The notes under the pieces: model-generated | Told to the model about the DNA's origin: nothing | The model's database searches: none | What the model saw: the letters and a program-made list of their open reading frames with translations, nothing else | NCBI RefSeq assembly: GCF_029227915.1 | Contig: NC_079876.1 | Location: 29,733,828-29,797,827, forward strand | Reading direction: 5' to 3' | Source of the DNA: Hydractinia symbiolongicarpus | Lineage: Eukaryota; Cnidaria; Hydrozoa; Anthoathecata; Hydractiniidae | DNA length: 64,000 nucleotides | In this document: positions 12,743 through 25,028 of the stretch, one piece after another | How the letters are laid out: each line of letters begins with the position of its first letter | Position numbering within the stretch: position 1 is the first letter of the stretch | Translations under genes and position numbers: made by a program

Positions 12743-12825
12743 TACTAGAGGTGGGGTTCGAACCCGCGCGGACAATCGTCCATTGCAACTTAAGTCCAAC
12801 GCCTTAATCACTCTGCCACTCTGGT
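12743..12825 (-). tRNA. A/B chimeric tRNA-Leu(UAA)
   Basis: Same chimera as 8489; duplicated at 21355. Confidence 0.65.
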
Positions 12826-13361
12826 TGAAATTTCAAGTTAATAAGGTTACTTGAATTTAGAAAAAGTACTGGCAATGAACTATAATATTCTAAATCGAAA
12901 AAGAGCATAACCATTTGACGACTTTCAGATTTGTCAATAATTTGCCGCTTTGATAGCTCAACAAAATAAATGGAGATGCAAAAAGGGATGGTAATATTTG
13001 GGATTTTGAGTATGAAATTTTGACATATCGAAGGAATAATTGCGCATCGCGAAATAACGGCTTGTAGAATTATTGGTGCTATTCCATTTCACCATGTGCG
13101 ATACTTCACCACGTAAAGTGATGGTATGTGCGACACTTCACCACGTAAAGGGATGGTAATATTTGGGATTTTGAGTATGAAATTTTGACATATCGAGGGA
13201 ATAATTGCGCATCGTGAAATAACGGCTGGTACAACTATTGCAGCTATTCTATTTCTCCAAGTTCGATACTTCGCCCCAACGTGTCATGGCAAACGCATTT
13301 CTACGGTTAAAACTGTCCAAGCATCCTTCAATCATCTTATCAAAAACGTTAACCTAGCTGA

Positions 13362-13444
13362 TAACACAGGTGGGGTTCGAACCCACTCGGACAATCGTCC
13401 ATTGGTACTTAAGTCCAACGCCTTAACCACTCTGCCACTCTGGT
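13362..13444 (-). tRNA. Degenerate class B tRNA-Leu(UAA)
   Basis: The 5-68 mismatch variant of class B. Confidence 0.63.
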
Positions 13445-13947
13445 TGAAATTTCAAGTTAATAAGGATACTTGATTTTAGAAAAAGTACTTGCAATGAACT
13501 ATAATATTCTATATCGAAAAAGAGCAAAACCATTTGACGACTTTCAGATTTGTCAATAATTTGCCGCTTTGATAGCTCAACAAAATAAATGGAGATGCAA
13601 AAAGGGATGGTAATATTTGGGATTTTGAGTATGAAATTTTGAGATATCGAAGGAATAATTGCGCATCGTGAAATAACGGCTTGTAGAATTATTGGTGCTA
13701 TTCCATTTCACCATGTGCGATACTTCACCACGTAAAGGGATGGTAATATTTGGGATTTTGTGTATGAAATTTTGAGATATGTAAGAGATAATTGCGCATT
13801 TCAAAAGAGCGGCTTGTAGAATTATTGGTGCTATTCCATTTCACCATGTGCGATACCTCATCACAACGTCTCATGTTAACACATTTCCACAGTTAAAACT
13901 CTCCAAGCATCCCTCAATCCTGCTATCACACAGGTAAGCCTAGCTAA

Positions 13948-14030
13948 TACCAGAGGTGGGGTTCGAACCCGCGCGGACAATCGTCCATTGCAACTTAAGT
14001 CCAACGCCTTAACCACTCGGCCACATTGGT
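13948..14030 (-). pseudogene. Class A tRNA-Leu(UAA), acceptor broken
   Basis: The acceptor 5' strand reads ACCAATG, so pairs 5-68 and 6-67 are lost. Confidence 0.7.
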
Positions 14031-14401
14031 TGAAATTGCAGGTTATAAGGGTTACTTGAACTTGGAAAAAGTACTGGCAATGAACCTTAGTATACTAAAT
14101 CGCGCAAGAGCATTACCATTTGACGACCTTCAGATTTCTTAATAATTTGCCGTTTTGATAACTCAACAGAATGAATGGAACTGCAAAAAAGCATGGTAAT
14201 TTTTGGGATTTAGAGTTTGAAATTTTGGGGTCTGGAAGGAATAATTGCACATTGTGAAATAACGGCTGGTACAACTATTGCAGCTATTCTATTTCTCCAA
14301 GTTCGATACTTCGCCCCAACGTGTCATGGCAAACGCATTTCTACGGTTAAAACTGTCCAAGCATCCTTCAATCATCTTATCAAAAACGTTAACCTAGCTG
14401 A

Positions 14402-14484
14402 TAACACAGGTGGGGTTCGAACCCACTCGGACAATCGTCCATTGGTACTTAAGTCCAACGCCTTAACCACTCTGCCACTCTGGT
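14402..14484 (-). tRNA. Degenerate class B tRNA-Leu(UAA)
   Basis: The 5-68 mismatch variant, near-identical to 4656. Confidence 0.63.
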
Positions 14485-15019
14485 TGAAATTTCAGGTTAA
14501 TAAGGATACTTGATTTTAGAAAAAGTACTTGCAATGAACTATAATATTCTATATCGAAAAAGAGCAAAACCATTTGACGACTTTCAGATTTGTCAATAAT
14601 TTGCCGCTTTGATAGCTCAACAAAATAAATGGAGATGCAAAAAGGGATGGTAATATTTGGGATTTTGAGTATGAAATTTTGAGATATCGAAGGAATAATT
14701 GCGCATCGTGAAATAACGGCTTGTAGAATTATTGGTGCTATTCTATTTCACCATGTGCGATACTTCACCACGTAAAGGGATGGTATGTGCGATACTTCAC
14801 CACGTAAAGGGATGGTAATATTTGGGATTTTGTGTATGAAATTTTGAGATATGTAAGAGATAATTGCGCATTTCGAAAGAGCGGCTTGTAGAATTATTGG
14901 TGCTATTCCATTTCACCATGTGCGATACCTCATCACAACGTCTCATGTTAACACATTTCCACAGTTAAAACTCTCCAAGCATCCCTCAATCCTGCTATCA
15001 CACAGGTAAGCCTAGCTAA

Positions 15020-15102
15020 TACCAGAGGTGGGGTTCGAACCCGCGCGGACAATCGTCCATTGCAACTTAAGTCCAACGCCTTAACCACTCGGCCACCCTG
15101 GT
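15020..15102 (-). tRNA. tRNA-Leu(UAA), class A
   Basis: Typical class A without the position-27 change. Confidence 0.8.
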
Positions 15103-15473
15103 TGAAATTGCAGGTTATAAGGGTTACTTGAACTTGGAAAAAGTACTGGCAATGAACCTTAGTATACTAAATCGCGCAAGAGCAATACCATTTGACGACC
15201 TTCAGATTTCTTAATAATTTTCCGTTTTGATAACTCAACAGAATGAATGGAACTGCAAAAAAGCATGGTAATTTTTGGGATTTAGAGTTTGAAATTTTGG
15301 GGTCTGGAAGGAATAATTGCACATTGTGAAATAACGGCTGGTACAACTATTGCAGCTATTCTATTTCTCCAAGTTCGATACTTCGCCTCAACGTGTCATG
15401 GCAAACACATTTCTACGGTTAAAAATGTCCAAGCATCCTTCAATCATCTTATCAAAAACGTTAACCTAGCTAA

Positions 15474-15556
15474 TAACAGAGGTGGGGTTCGAACCCACGC
15501 AGACAATCGTCCATTGGTACATAAGTCCAACGCCTTAATCACTCTGCCACTCTGGT
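15474..15556 (-). tRNA. Degenerate class B tRNA, anticodon UAU
   Basis: Loop CTTATGT as in 5893; part of a run of UAU copies (15474, 16514, 18626). Confidence 0.6.
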
Positions 15557-16059
15557 TGAAATTTCAGGTTAATAAGGTTACTTGAATTTAGAAAAAGTAC
15601 TTGCAATGAACTATAATATTCTATATCGAAAAAGAGCAAAACCATTTGACGACTTTCAGATTTGTCAATAATTTGCCGCTTTGATAGCTCAACAAAATAA
15701 ATGGAGATGCAAAAAGGGATGGTAATATTTGGGATTTTGAGTATGAAATTTTGAGATATCGAAGGAATAATTGCGCATCGTGAAATAACGGCTTGTAGAA
15801 TTATTGGTGCTATTCTATTTCACCATGTGCGATACTTCACCACGTAAAGGGATGGTAATATTTGGGATGTTGTGTATGAAATTTTGAGATATGTAAGAGA
15901 TAATTGCGCATTTCGAAAGAGCGGCTTGTAGAATTATTGGTGCTATTCCATTTCACCATGTGCGATACCTCATCACAACGTCTCATGTTAACACATTTCC
16001 ACAGTTAAAACTCTCCAAGCATCCCTCAATCCTGCTATCACACAGGTAAGCCTAGCTAA

Positions 16060-16142
16060 TACCAGAGGTGGGGTTCGAACCCGCGCGGACAATCGTCCAT
16101 TGCAACTTAAGTCCAACGCCTTAACCACTCGGCCACCCTGGT
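16060..16142 (-). tRNA. tRNA-Leu(UAA), class A
   Basis: Typical class A; duplicated at 18172 (offset 2,112). Confidence 0.8.
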
Positions 16143-16513
16143 TGAAATTGCAGGTTATAAGGGTTACTTGAACTTGGAAAAAGTACTGGCAATGAACCTT
16201 AGTATACTAAATCGCGCAAGAGCAATACCATTTGACGACCTTTAGATTTCTTAATAATTTGCCGTTTTGATAACTCAACAGAATGAATGGAACTGCAAAA
16301 AAGCATGGTAATTTTTGGGATTTAGAGTTTGAAATTTTGGGGTCTGGAAGGAATAATTGCACATTGTGAAATAACGGCTGGTACAACTATGGCAGCTATT
16401 CTATTTCTTCAAGTTCGATACTTCGCCTCAACGTGTCATGGCAAACACATTTCTACGGTTAAAAATGTCCAAGCATCCTTCAATCATCTTATCAAAAACG
16501 TTAACCTAGCTAA

Positions 16514-16596
16514 TAACAGAGGTGGGGTTCGAACCCACGCAGACAATCGTCCATTGGTACATAAGTCCAACGCCTTAATCACTCTGCCACTCTGGT
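16514..16596 (-). tRNA. Degenerate class B tRNA, anticodon UAU
   Basis: Duplicated at 18626 with the same anticodon. Confidence 0.6.
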
Positions 16597-17131
16597 TGAA
16601 ATTTCAGGTTAATAAGGTTACTTGAAATTAGAAAAAGTACTGGCAATGAACTATAATATTCTAAATCGAAAAAGAGCATAACCATTTGACGACTTTCAGA
16701 TTTGTCAATAATTTGCCGCTTTGATAGCTCAACAAAATAAATGGAGATGCAAAAAGGGATGGTAATATTTGGGATTTTGAGTATGAAATTTTGACATATC
16801 GAAGGAATAATTGCGCATCGTGAAATAACGGCTTGTAGAATTATTGGTGCTATTCCATTTCACCATGTGCGATACTTCACCACGTAAAGGGATGGTATGT
16901 GCGATACTTCACCACGTAAAGGGATGGTAATATTTGGGATTTTGTGTATGAAATTTTGAGATATGTAAGGGATAATTGCGCATTTCGAAAGAACGGCTTG
17001 TAGAGTTATTGGTGCTATTCCATTTCACCATGTGCGATACATCATCACAACGTCCCATGTTAACACATTTCCACAGTTAAAACTCTCCAAGCATCCCTCA
17101 ATCTTCTTATCACACAGGTTAGCCTAGCTAA

Positions 17132-17214
17132 TGCTAGAGGTGGGGTTTGGACCCACGCGGACAATCGTCCATTGGATCTTAAGTCCAACGCATTAACCAC
17201 TCGGCCACCCTGGT
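17132..17214 (-). pseudogene. Class C tRNA-Leu(UAA), B box altered
   Basis: Same lesions as 11538, here flanked by class B copies on both sides. Confidence 0.7.
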
Positions 17215-17585
17215 TGAAATTGCAGGTTATAAAGGTTACTTGAACTTGGAAAAAGTACTGGCAATGAACCTTAGTATACTAAATCGCGCAAGAGCATTAC
17301 CATTTGACGACCTTCAGATTTCTTAATAATTTGCCGTTTTGATAACTCAACAGAATGAGTGGAACTGCAAAAAAGCATGGTAATTTTTGGGATTTAGAGT
17401 TTGAAATTTTGAGGTCTGGAAGGAATAATTGCACATTGTGAAATAACGGCTGGTACAACTATTGCAGCTATTCTATTTCTCCAAGTTCGATACTTCGCCT
17501 CAACGTGTCATGGCAAACACATTTCTACGGTTAAAAATGTCCAAGCATTCTTCAATCATCTTATCAAAAACGTTAACCTAGCTAA

Positions 17586-17668
17586 TAACAGAGGTGGGTT
17601 TCGAACCCACTCAGACAATCGTCCATTGGTACTTAAGTCAAACGCCTTAATCACTCTGCCACTCTGGT
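17586..17668 (-). tRNA. Degenerate class B tRNA-Leu(UAA)
   Basis: Shares the TTCGAAA T loop and the anticodon-stem lesions of 11992. Confidence 0.6.
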
Positions 17669-18171
17669 TGAAATTTCAGGTTAATAAGGTTACTTGAATT
17701 TAGAAAAAGTACTGGCAATGAACTATAATATTCTATATCGAAAAAGAGCAAAACCATTTGACGACTTTCAGATTTGTCAATAATTTGCCGCTTTGATAGC
17801 TCAACAAAATAAATGGAGATGCAAAAAGGGATGGTAATATTTGGGATTTTGAGTATGAAATTTTGAGATATCGAAGGAATAATTGCGCATCGTGAAATAA
17901 CGGCTTGTAGAATTATTGGTGCTATTCTATTTCACCATGTGCGATACTTCACCACGTAAAGGGATGGTAATATTTGGGATGTTGTGTATGAAATTTTGAG
18001 ATATGTAAGAGATAATTGCGCATTTCGAAAGAGCGGCTTGTAGAATTATTGGTGCTATTCCATTTCACCATGTGCGATACCTCATCACAACGTCTCATGT
18101 TAACACATTTCCACAGTTAAAACTCTCCAAGCATCCCTCAATCCTGCTATCACACAGGTAAGCCTAGCTAA

Positions 18172-18254
18172 TACCAGAGGTGGGGTTCGAACCCGCGCGG
18201 ACAATCGTCCATTGCAACTTAAGTCCAACGCCTTAACCACTCGGCCACCCTGGT
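18172..18254 (-). tRNA. tRNA-Leu(UAA), class A
   Basis: Duplicate of 16060. Confidence 0.8.
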
Positions 18255-18625
18255 TGAAATTGCAGGTTATAAGGGTTACTTGAACTTGGAAAAAGTACTG
18301 GCAATGAACCTTAGTATACTAAATCGCGCAAGAGCAATACCATTTGACGACCTTTAGATTTCTTAATAATTTGCCGTTTTGATAACTCAACAGAATGAAT
18401 GGAACTGCAAAAAAGCATGGTAATTTTTGGGATTTAGAGTTTGAAATTTTGGGGTCTGGAAGGAATAATTGCACATTGTGAAATAACGGCTGGTACAACT
18501 ATGGCAGCTATTCTATTTCTTCAAGTTCGATACTTCGCCTCAACGTGTCATGGCAAACACATTTCTACGGTTAAAAATGTCCAAGCATCCTTCAATCATC
18601 TTATCAAAAACGTTAACCTAGCTAA

Positions 18626-18708
18626 TAACAGAGGTGGGGTTCGAACCCACGCAGACAATCGTCCATTGGTACATAAGTCCAACGCCTTAATCACTCTGCC
18701 ACTCTGGT
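18626..18708 (-). tRNA. Degenerate class B tRNA, anticodon UAU
   Basis: Duplicate of 16514. Confidence 0.6.
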
Positions 18709-19243
18709 TGAAATTTCAGGTTAATAAGGTTACTTGAAATTAGAAAAAGTACTGGCAATGAACTATAATATTCTAAATCGAAGAAGAGCATAACCATTTG
18801 ACGACTTTCAGATTTGTCAATAATTTGCCGCTTTGATAGCTCAACAAAATAAATGGAGATGCAAAAAGGGATGGTAATATTTGGGATTTTGAGTATGAAA
18901 TTTTGACATATCGAAGGAATAATTGCGCATCGTGAAATAACAGTTTGTAGAATTATTGGTGCTATTCCATTTCACCATGTGCGATACTTCACCACGTAAA
19001 GGGATGGTATGTGCGATACTTCACCACGTAAAGGGATGGTAATATTTGGGATTTTGTGTATGAAATTTTGAGATATGTAAGGGATAATTGCGCATTTCGA
19101 AAGAACGGCTTGTAGAGTTATTGGTGCTATTCCATTTCACCATGTGCGATACATCATCACAACGTCCCATGTTAACACATTTCCACAGTTAAAACTCTCC
19201 AAGCATCCCTCCATCCTGCTATCACACAGGTAAGCCTAGCTAA

Positions 19244-19326
19244 TACCAGAGGTGGGGTTCGAACCCGCGCGGACAATCGTCCATTGCAACTTAAGTCCAG
19301 CGCCTTAACCACTCGGCCACCCTGGT
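19244..19326 (-). tRNA. tRNA-Leu(UAA), class A variant
   Basis: C27-A43 variant; duplicate of 10632. Confidence 0.75.
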
Positions 19327-19697
19327 TGAAATTGCAGGTTATAAAGGTTACTTGAACTTGGAAAAAGTACTGGCAATGAACCTTAGTATACTAAATCGCG
19401 CAAGAGCATTACCATTTGACGACCTTCAGATTTCTTAATAATTTGCCGTTTTGATAACTCAACAGAATGAATGGAACTGCAAAAAAGCATGGTAATTTTT
19501 GGAATTTAGAGTTTGAAATTTTGAGGTCTGGAAGGAATAATTGCACATTGTGAAATAACGGCTGGTACAACTATTGCAGCTATTCTATTTCTCCAAGTTC
19601 GATACTTCGCCTCAACGTGTCATGGCAAACACATTACTACGGTTAAAAATGTCCAAGCATCCTTCAATCATCTTATCAAAAACGTTAACCTAGCTAA

Positions 19698-19780
19698 TAA
19701 CAGAGGTGGGGTTCGAACCCACTCGGACAATCGTCCATTGGTACTTAAGTCCAACGCCTTAACCACTCTGCCACTCTGGT
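19698..19780 (-). tRNA. Degenerate class B tRNA-Leu(UAA)
   Basis: Duplicate of 11086. Confidence 0.68.
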
Positions 19781-20149
19781 TGAAATTTCAGGTTAATAAG
19801 GTTACTTGAATTTAGAAAAAGTACTGGCAATGAACTATAATATTCTAAATCGAAAAAGAGCATAACCATTTGACGACTTTCAGATTTGTCAATAATTTGC
19901 CGCTTTGATAGCTCAACAAAATAAATGGAGATGCAAAAAGGGATGGTAATATTTGGGATTTTGAGTATGAAATTTTGACATATCGAAAGAATAATTGCGC
20001 ATCGTGAAGTAACGGCTTGTAGAATTATTGGTGCTATTCCATTTCACCATGTGCGATACTTCACCACAACGTCTCATGTTGAGACATTTCCACGGTTTAA
20101 CTCTCCAAGCATCCCTCAATCTTCTTATCACACAGGTTAGCCTAGCTAA

Positions 20150-20232
20150 TTCTAGAGGTGGGGTTTGGACCCACGCGGACAATCGTCCATTGGATCTTAA
20201 GTCCAACGCATTAACCACTCGGCCACCCTGGT
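20150..20232 (-). pseudogene. Class C tRNA-Leu(UAA), B box altered
   Basis: Duplicate of 11538 with a further change at the acceptor end. Confidence 0.7.
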
Positions 20233-20603
20233 TGAAATTGCAGGTTATAAAGGTTACTTGAACTTGGAAAAAGTACTGGCAATGAACCTTAGTATACTAA
20301 ATCGCGCAAGAGCATTACCATTTGACGACCTTCAGATTTCTTAATAATTTGCCGTTTTGATAACTCAACAGAATGAGTGGAACTGCAAAAAAGCATGGTA
20401 ATTTTTGGGATTTAGAGTTTGAAATTTTGAGGTCTGGAAGGAATAATTGCACATTGTGAAATAACGGCTGGTACAACTATTGCAGCTATTCTATTTCTCC
20501 AAGTTCGATACTTCGCCTCAACGTGTCATGGCAAACACATTTCTACGGTTAAAAATGTCCAAGCATTCTTCAATCATCTTATCAAAAACGTTAACCTAGC
20601 TAA

Positions 20604-20686
20604 TAACAGAGGTGGGTTTCGAACCCACTCAGACAATCGTCCATTGGTACTTAAGTCAAACGCCTTAATCACTCTGCCACTCTGGT
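20604..20686 (-). tRNA. Degenerate class B tRNA-Leu(UAA)
   Basis: Duplicate of 11992, but base 1 is A. Confidence 0.6.
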
Positions 20687-21354
20687 TGAAATTTCAGGTT
20701 AATAAGGTTACTTGAATTTAGAAAAAGTACTGGCAATGAACTATAATATTCTAAATCGAAAAAGAGCATAACCATTTGACGACTTTCAGATTTGTCAATA
20801 ATTTGCCGCTTTGATAGCTCAACAAAATAAATGGAGATGCAAAAAGGGATGGTAATATTTGGGATTTTGAGTATGAAATTTTGACATATCGAAGGAATAA
20901 TTGCGCATCGTGAAATAACGGCTTGTAGAATTATTGGTGCTATTCCATTTCACCATGTGCGATACTTCACCACGTAAAGAGATGGTATGTGCGATAGTTC
21001 ACCACGTAAAGGGATGGTAATATTTGGGATTGTGTGTATGAAATTTTGAGATATGTAAGAGATAATTGCGCATTTCGAAAGAACGGCTTGTAGAATTATT
21101 GGTACTATTCCATTTCACCATGTGCGATACTTTACCACGTAAAGGGATGGTAATATTTGGGATTTTGTGTATGAAATTTTGAGATATGTAAGGGATAATT
21201 GCGCATTTCGAAAGAACGGCTTGTAGAATTATTGTTGCTATTCCATTTCACCATGTGCGATACCTCATCACAACGTCCCATGTTAACACATTTCCACAGT
21301 TAAAACTCTCCAAGCATCCCTCAATCCTGCTATCACACAGGTAAGCCTAGCTAA

Positions 21355-21437
21355 TACTAGAGGTGGGGTTCGAACCCGCGCGGACAATCGTCCATTGCAA
21401 CTTAAGTCCAACGCCTTAATCACTCTGCCACTCTGGT
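21355..21437 (-). tRNA. A/B chimeric tRNA-Leu(UAA)
   Basis: Duplicate of 12743. Confidence 0.65.
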
Positions 21438-21971
21438 TGAAATTTCAGGTTAATAAGGTTACTTGAATTTAGAAAAAGTACTGGCAATGAACTATAATAT
21501 TCTAAATCAAAAAAGAGCATAACCATTTGACGACTTTCAGATTTGTCAATAATTTGCCGCTTTGATAGCTCAACAAAATAAATGGAGATGCAAAAAGGGA
21601 TGGTAATATTTGGGATTTTGAGTATGAAATTTTGACATATCGAAGGAATAATTGCGCATCGCGAAATAACGGCTTGTAGAATTATTGGTGCTATTCCATT
21701 TCACCATGTGCGATACTTCACCACGTAAAGGGATGGTATGTGCGACACTTCACCACGTAAAGGGATGGTAATACTTGGGATTTTGAGTATGAAATTTTGA
21801 CATATCGAAGGAATAATTGCGCATCGTGAAATAACGGCTTGTAGAATTATTGGTGCTATTCCATTTCACCATGTGCAATACTTCACCACAACGTCTCATA
21901 TTGAGACATTTCCACGGTTTAACTCTCCAAGCATCCCTCAATCTTCTTATCACACAGGTTAGCCTAGCTAA

Positions 21972-22054
21972 TAATAGAGGTGGGGTTTGGACCCACGCGG
22001 ACAATCGTCCATTGGATCTTAAGTCCAAAGCCTTAACCACTCGGCCACCCTGGT
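21972..22054 (-). pseudogene. Class C tRNA-Leu(UAA), B box altered
   Basis: Class C with acceptor 3' strand CTCTATT and a further change at the base of the D stem. Confidence 0.65.
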
Positions 22055-22425
22055 TGAAATAGCAGGTTATAAAGGTTACTTGAACTTGGAAAAAGTACTG
22101 GCAATGAACCTTAGTATACTAAATCGCGCAAGAGCATTACCATTTGACGACCTTCAAATTTCTTAATAAATTGCCGTTTTGATAACTCAACAGAATGAGT
22201 GGAACTGCAAAAAAGCATGGTAATTTTTGGGGATTAGAGTTTGAAATTTTGAGGTCTGGAAGGAATAATTGCACATTGTGAAATAACGGCTGGTACAACT
22301 ATTGCAGCTATTCTATTTCTCCAAGTTCGATACTTCGCCTCAACGTGTCATGGCAAACACATTTCTACGGTTAAAAATGTCCAAGCATCCTTCAATCATC
22401 TTATCAAAAACGTTAACCTAGCTAA

Positions 22426-22508
22426 TAACAGAGGTGGGGTTCGAACCCACTCGGACAATCGTCCATTGGTACTTAAGTCCAACGCCTTAATCACTCTGCC
22501 ACTCTGGT
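22426..22508 (-). tRNA. Degenerate class B tRNA-Leu(UAA)
   Basis: Class B with an extra D-loop change (G19 to A); T5 terminator present. Confidence 0.65.
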
Positions 22509-23208
22509 TGAAATTTCAGGTTAATAAGGTTACTTGAATTTAGAAAAAGTACTGGCAATGAACTATAATATTCTAAATCGAAAAAGAGCATAACCATTTG
22601 ACGACTTTCAGATTTGTCAATAATTTGCCGCTTTGATAATTCAACAAAATGAATGGAGATGCAAAATGGGATGGTAATATCTGGGACTTTGAGTTTGAAA
22701 GTTTGAGATATCGAAGGAATAATTGCGCATCGTGAAATAACGGCTTGTAGAATTATTGGTGCTATTCCATTTCACCATGTGCGATACTTCACCACGTAAA
22801 GGGATGGTATGTGCGATACTTCACCACGTAAAGGGATGGTAATATTTGGGATTGTGTGTATGAAATTTTGAGATATGTAAGAGATAATTGCGCATTTCGA
22901 AAGAACGGCTTGTAGAATTATTGGTACTATTCCATTTCACCATGTGCGATACTTTACCACGTAAAGGGATGGTAGGTGCGATACTTCACCACGTAAAGGG
23001 ATGGTAATATTTGGGATTTTGTGTATGAAATTTTGAGATATGTAAGGGATAATTGCGCATTTCGAAAGAACGGCTTGTAGAATTATTGGTGCTATTCCAT
23101 TTCACCATGTGCGATACCTCATCACAACGTCCCATGTTAACACATTTCCATAGTTAAAACTCTTCAAGCATCCCTCAATCCTGCTATCACACAGGTAAGC
23201 CTAGCTAA

Positions 23209-23291
23209 TACTAGAGGTGGGGTTCGAACCCACGCGGACAATCGTCCATTGCAACTTAAGTCCAACGCCTTAATCACTCTGCCACTCTGGT
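23209..23291 (-). tRNA. A/B chimeric tRNA-Leu(UAA)
   Basis: Chimera as 8489, but with the T-stem C-A mismatch restored to a full pair. Confidence 0.67.
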
Positions 23292-23825
23292 TGAAATTTC
23301 AGGTTAATAAGGTTACTTAAATTTAGAAAAAGTACTGGCAATGAACTATAATATTCTGAATCGAAAAAGAGCATAACCATTTGACGACTTTCAGATTTGT
23401 CAATAATTTGCCGCTTTGATAGCTCAACAAAATAAATGGAGATGCAAAAAGGGATGGTAATGTTTGTGATTTTGAGTATGAAATTTTGAGATATGGAAGA
23501 CATAATTGCGCATCATGAATTAACGGCTTGTAGAATTATTGTTACTATTCCATTTCACCATGTGCGATACTTCACCACGTAAAGGGATGGTATGTGCGAC
23601 ACTTCACCACGTAAAGGGATGGTAATATTTGGGATTTTGAGTATGAAATTTTGACATATCGAAGGAATAATTGCGCATCTTGAAATAACAGCTTGTAGAA
23701 TTATTGGTGCTATTCCATTTCACCATGTGCAATACTTCACCACAACGTCTCATGTTGAGACATTTCCACGGTTTAACTCTCCAAGCATACCTCAATCTTC
23801 TTATCACACAGGTTAGCCTAGCTAA

Positions 23826-23845
23826 TACTAGAGGTGGGGTTTGGA
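23826..23845 (-). pseudogene. Class C tRNA-Leu 3' stub
   Basis: Only the acceptor 3' strand and half of the T arm remain, followed at once by a 22-bp tandem duplication of the spacer motif AGCATGGTAATTTTTGGG. The same junction recurs at 28239. Confidence 0.75.
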
Positions 23846-24076
23846 GCATAGTAATTTTTGGGAAAGCATGGTAATTTTTGGGATTTAGAGTTTGAAATCT
23901 TGAGGTCTGGAAGGAATAATTGCACATTGTGAAATAACGGCTGGTACAACTATTGCAGCTATTCTATTTCTCCAAGTTCGATACTTCGCCTCAACGTGTC
24001 ATGGCAAACACATTTCTACGGTTAAAAATGTCCAAGCATCCTTCAATCATCTTATCAAAAACGTTAACCTAGCTAA

Positions 24077-24133
24077 TAAAAGAGGTGGGGTTCGAACCCA
24101 CTCGGACAATCGTCCATTGGTACTTAAGTCCAA
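24077..24133 (-). pseudogene. tRNA-Leu lacking the 5' third
   Basis: T arm, variable arm and UAA anticodon arm are present. The D arm and acceptor 5' strand are deleted up to the spacer motif GGTTAATAAGG. Confidence 0.75.
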
Positions 24134-24493
24134 GGTTAATAAGGTTACTTGAATTTAAAAAAAGTACTGGCAATGAACTACAATATTCTAAATCGAAAAA
24201 GAGCATAACCATTTGACGACTTTCAGATTTGTCAATAATTTGCCGCTTTGATAATTCAACAAAATGAATGGAGATGCAAAATGGGATGGTAATATCTGGG
24301 ATTTTGAGTTTGAAAGTTTGAGATATGGAAGGCAATATTGCGCATCGTGAAGTAACGGCTGGTAGAATTATTGGGGCTATTCTATTTCTTCAAGTGGGAT
24401 AATTCAACAGAACGTGTCATGTTAACGCATTTCCACGGTTAAAACTCTCCAAGCATACCTCAATCTTCTTATCACATAGGTCAGCCTGGCTAA

Positions 24494-24576
24494 TACCAGA
24501 GGTGGGGTTCAAACCCACGCGGACAATCGTCCATTGGAACTTTCGTCCAACGCCTTAACCACTCGGCCACAATGGT
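24494..24576 (-). pseudogene. tRNA-Leu relic with altered anticodon loop
   Basis: The loop reads CGAAAGT: the universal U33 is lost and the apparent anticodon is AAA. The acceptor 5' strand and T loop are also damaged. Confidence 0.7.
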
Positions 24577-24946
24577 TAAAATTTCAGGTTGACAAGGTTA
24601 CTTGAACTTGGAAAGAGTACTAGCAATAAACCTTAGTATTCCAAATCGCGGAAGAGCATTACCAATTGACGACCTTCAGATTTTTCAATAATTTGCCGTT
24701 TTGATAACTCAACAAAATGAATGGAACTGCGAAAGGGGATGGTAATATCTGGAACTTTGAGTTTGAAAGATTGAGATATGGAAGGCAATATTGCGCATCG
24801 TGAAGTAACGGCTGGTAGAAGTATTGGGGCTATTCTATTTCGCCATGTGGGATAATTCAACACAACGTGTCATGTTAACGCATTTTCTCTGTTAAAACTT
24901 TCCAAGCATCCTTCAATCATCTTTTCAAACAGGTTAATTCAGCTAA

Positions 24947-25028
24947 TATCAGAGGTGGTGTTCGAACCCACGCAGACAATTTTCCATTGCAATTAAGTCA
25001 AACGCCTTAATCATTCGGCCCCCTTGGT
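24947..25028 (-). pseudogene. Degenerate tRNA-Leu(UAA), 82 bp
   Basis: One base is missing from the anticodon arm; acceptor, D and T arms are all damaged. Confidence 0.7.

Larger units (their letters stand above)
10632..13157. repeat. Segment duplicated at 19244-21769 (offset 8,612 bp)
   Basis: The order A, B, C, B, A/B chimera (10632, 11086, 11538, 11992, 12743) recurs at 19244, 19698, 20150, 20604 and 21355 with constant offset 8,612 and shared rare variants, such as the GTGGGTTTCG T arm at 11992/20604. Confidence 0.85.
3935..23623. repeat. Recurrent 32-bp direct-repeat pair inside tRNA-free partial monomers
   Basis: A 32-bp motif beginning ATGTGCGATACTTCACCACG is repeated twice in direct contact. 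Pairs start at 3935, 5007, 5172, 6244, 7315, 8840, 10375, 12343, 13094, 14753, 16865, 18977, 20955, 21706, 22777, 22942 and 23560. It joins the late-spacer motif TTCACCAC to the mid-spacer motif AAAGGGATGG, so it marks an internal deletion that removed the tRNA and fused two spacer parts. Confidence 0.85.
3130..24076. repeat. Dimeric higher-order repeat (class A + class B monomers)
   Basis: Class A to class B spacing is about 454 bp and B to the next A about 618 bp, giving a dimer of about 1,072 bp (A copies at 3130, 4202, 5439, 6511, 7582; B copies at 3584, 4656, 5893, 6965, 8036). The longer gap holds a ~165-bp tRNA-free partial monomer. From 8.5 kb on the order is reshuffled, with A/B chimeric tRNAs at 8489, 12743, 21355 and 23209 and class C copies at 11538, 17132, 20150 and 21972. 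Confidence 0.85.
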
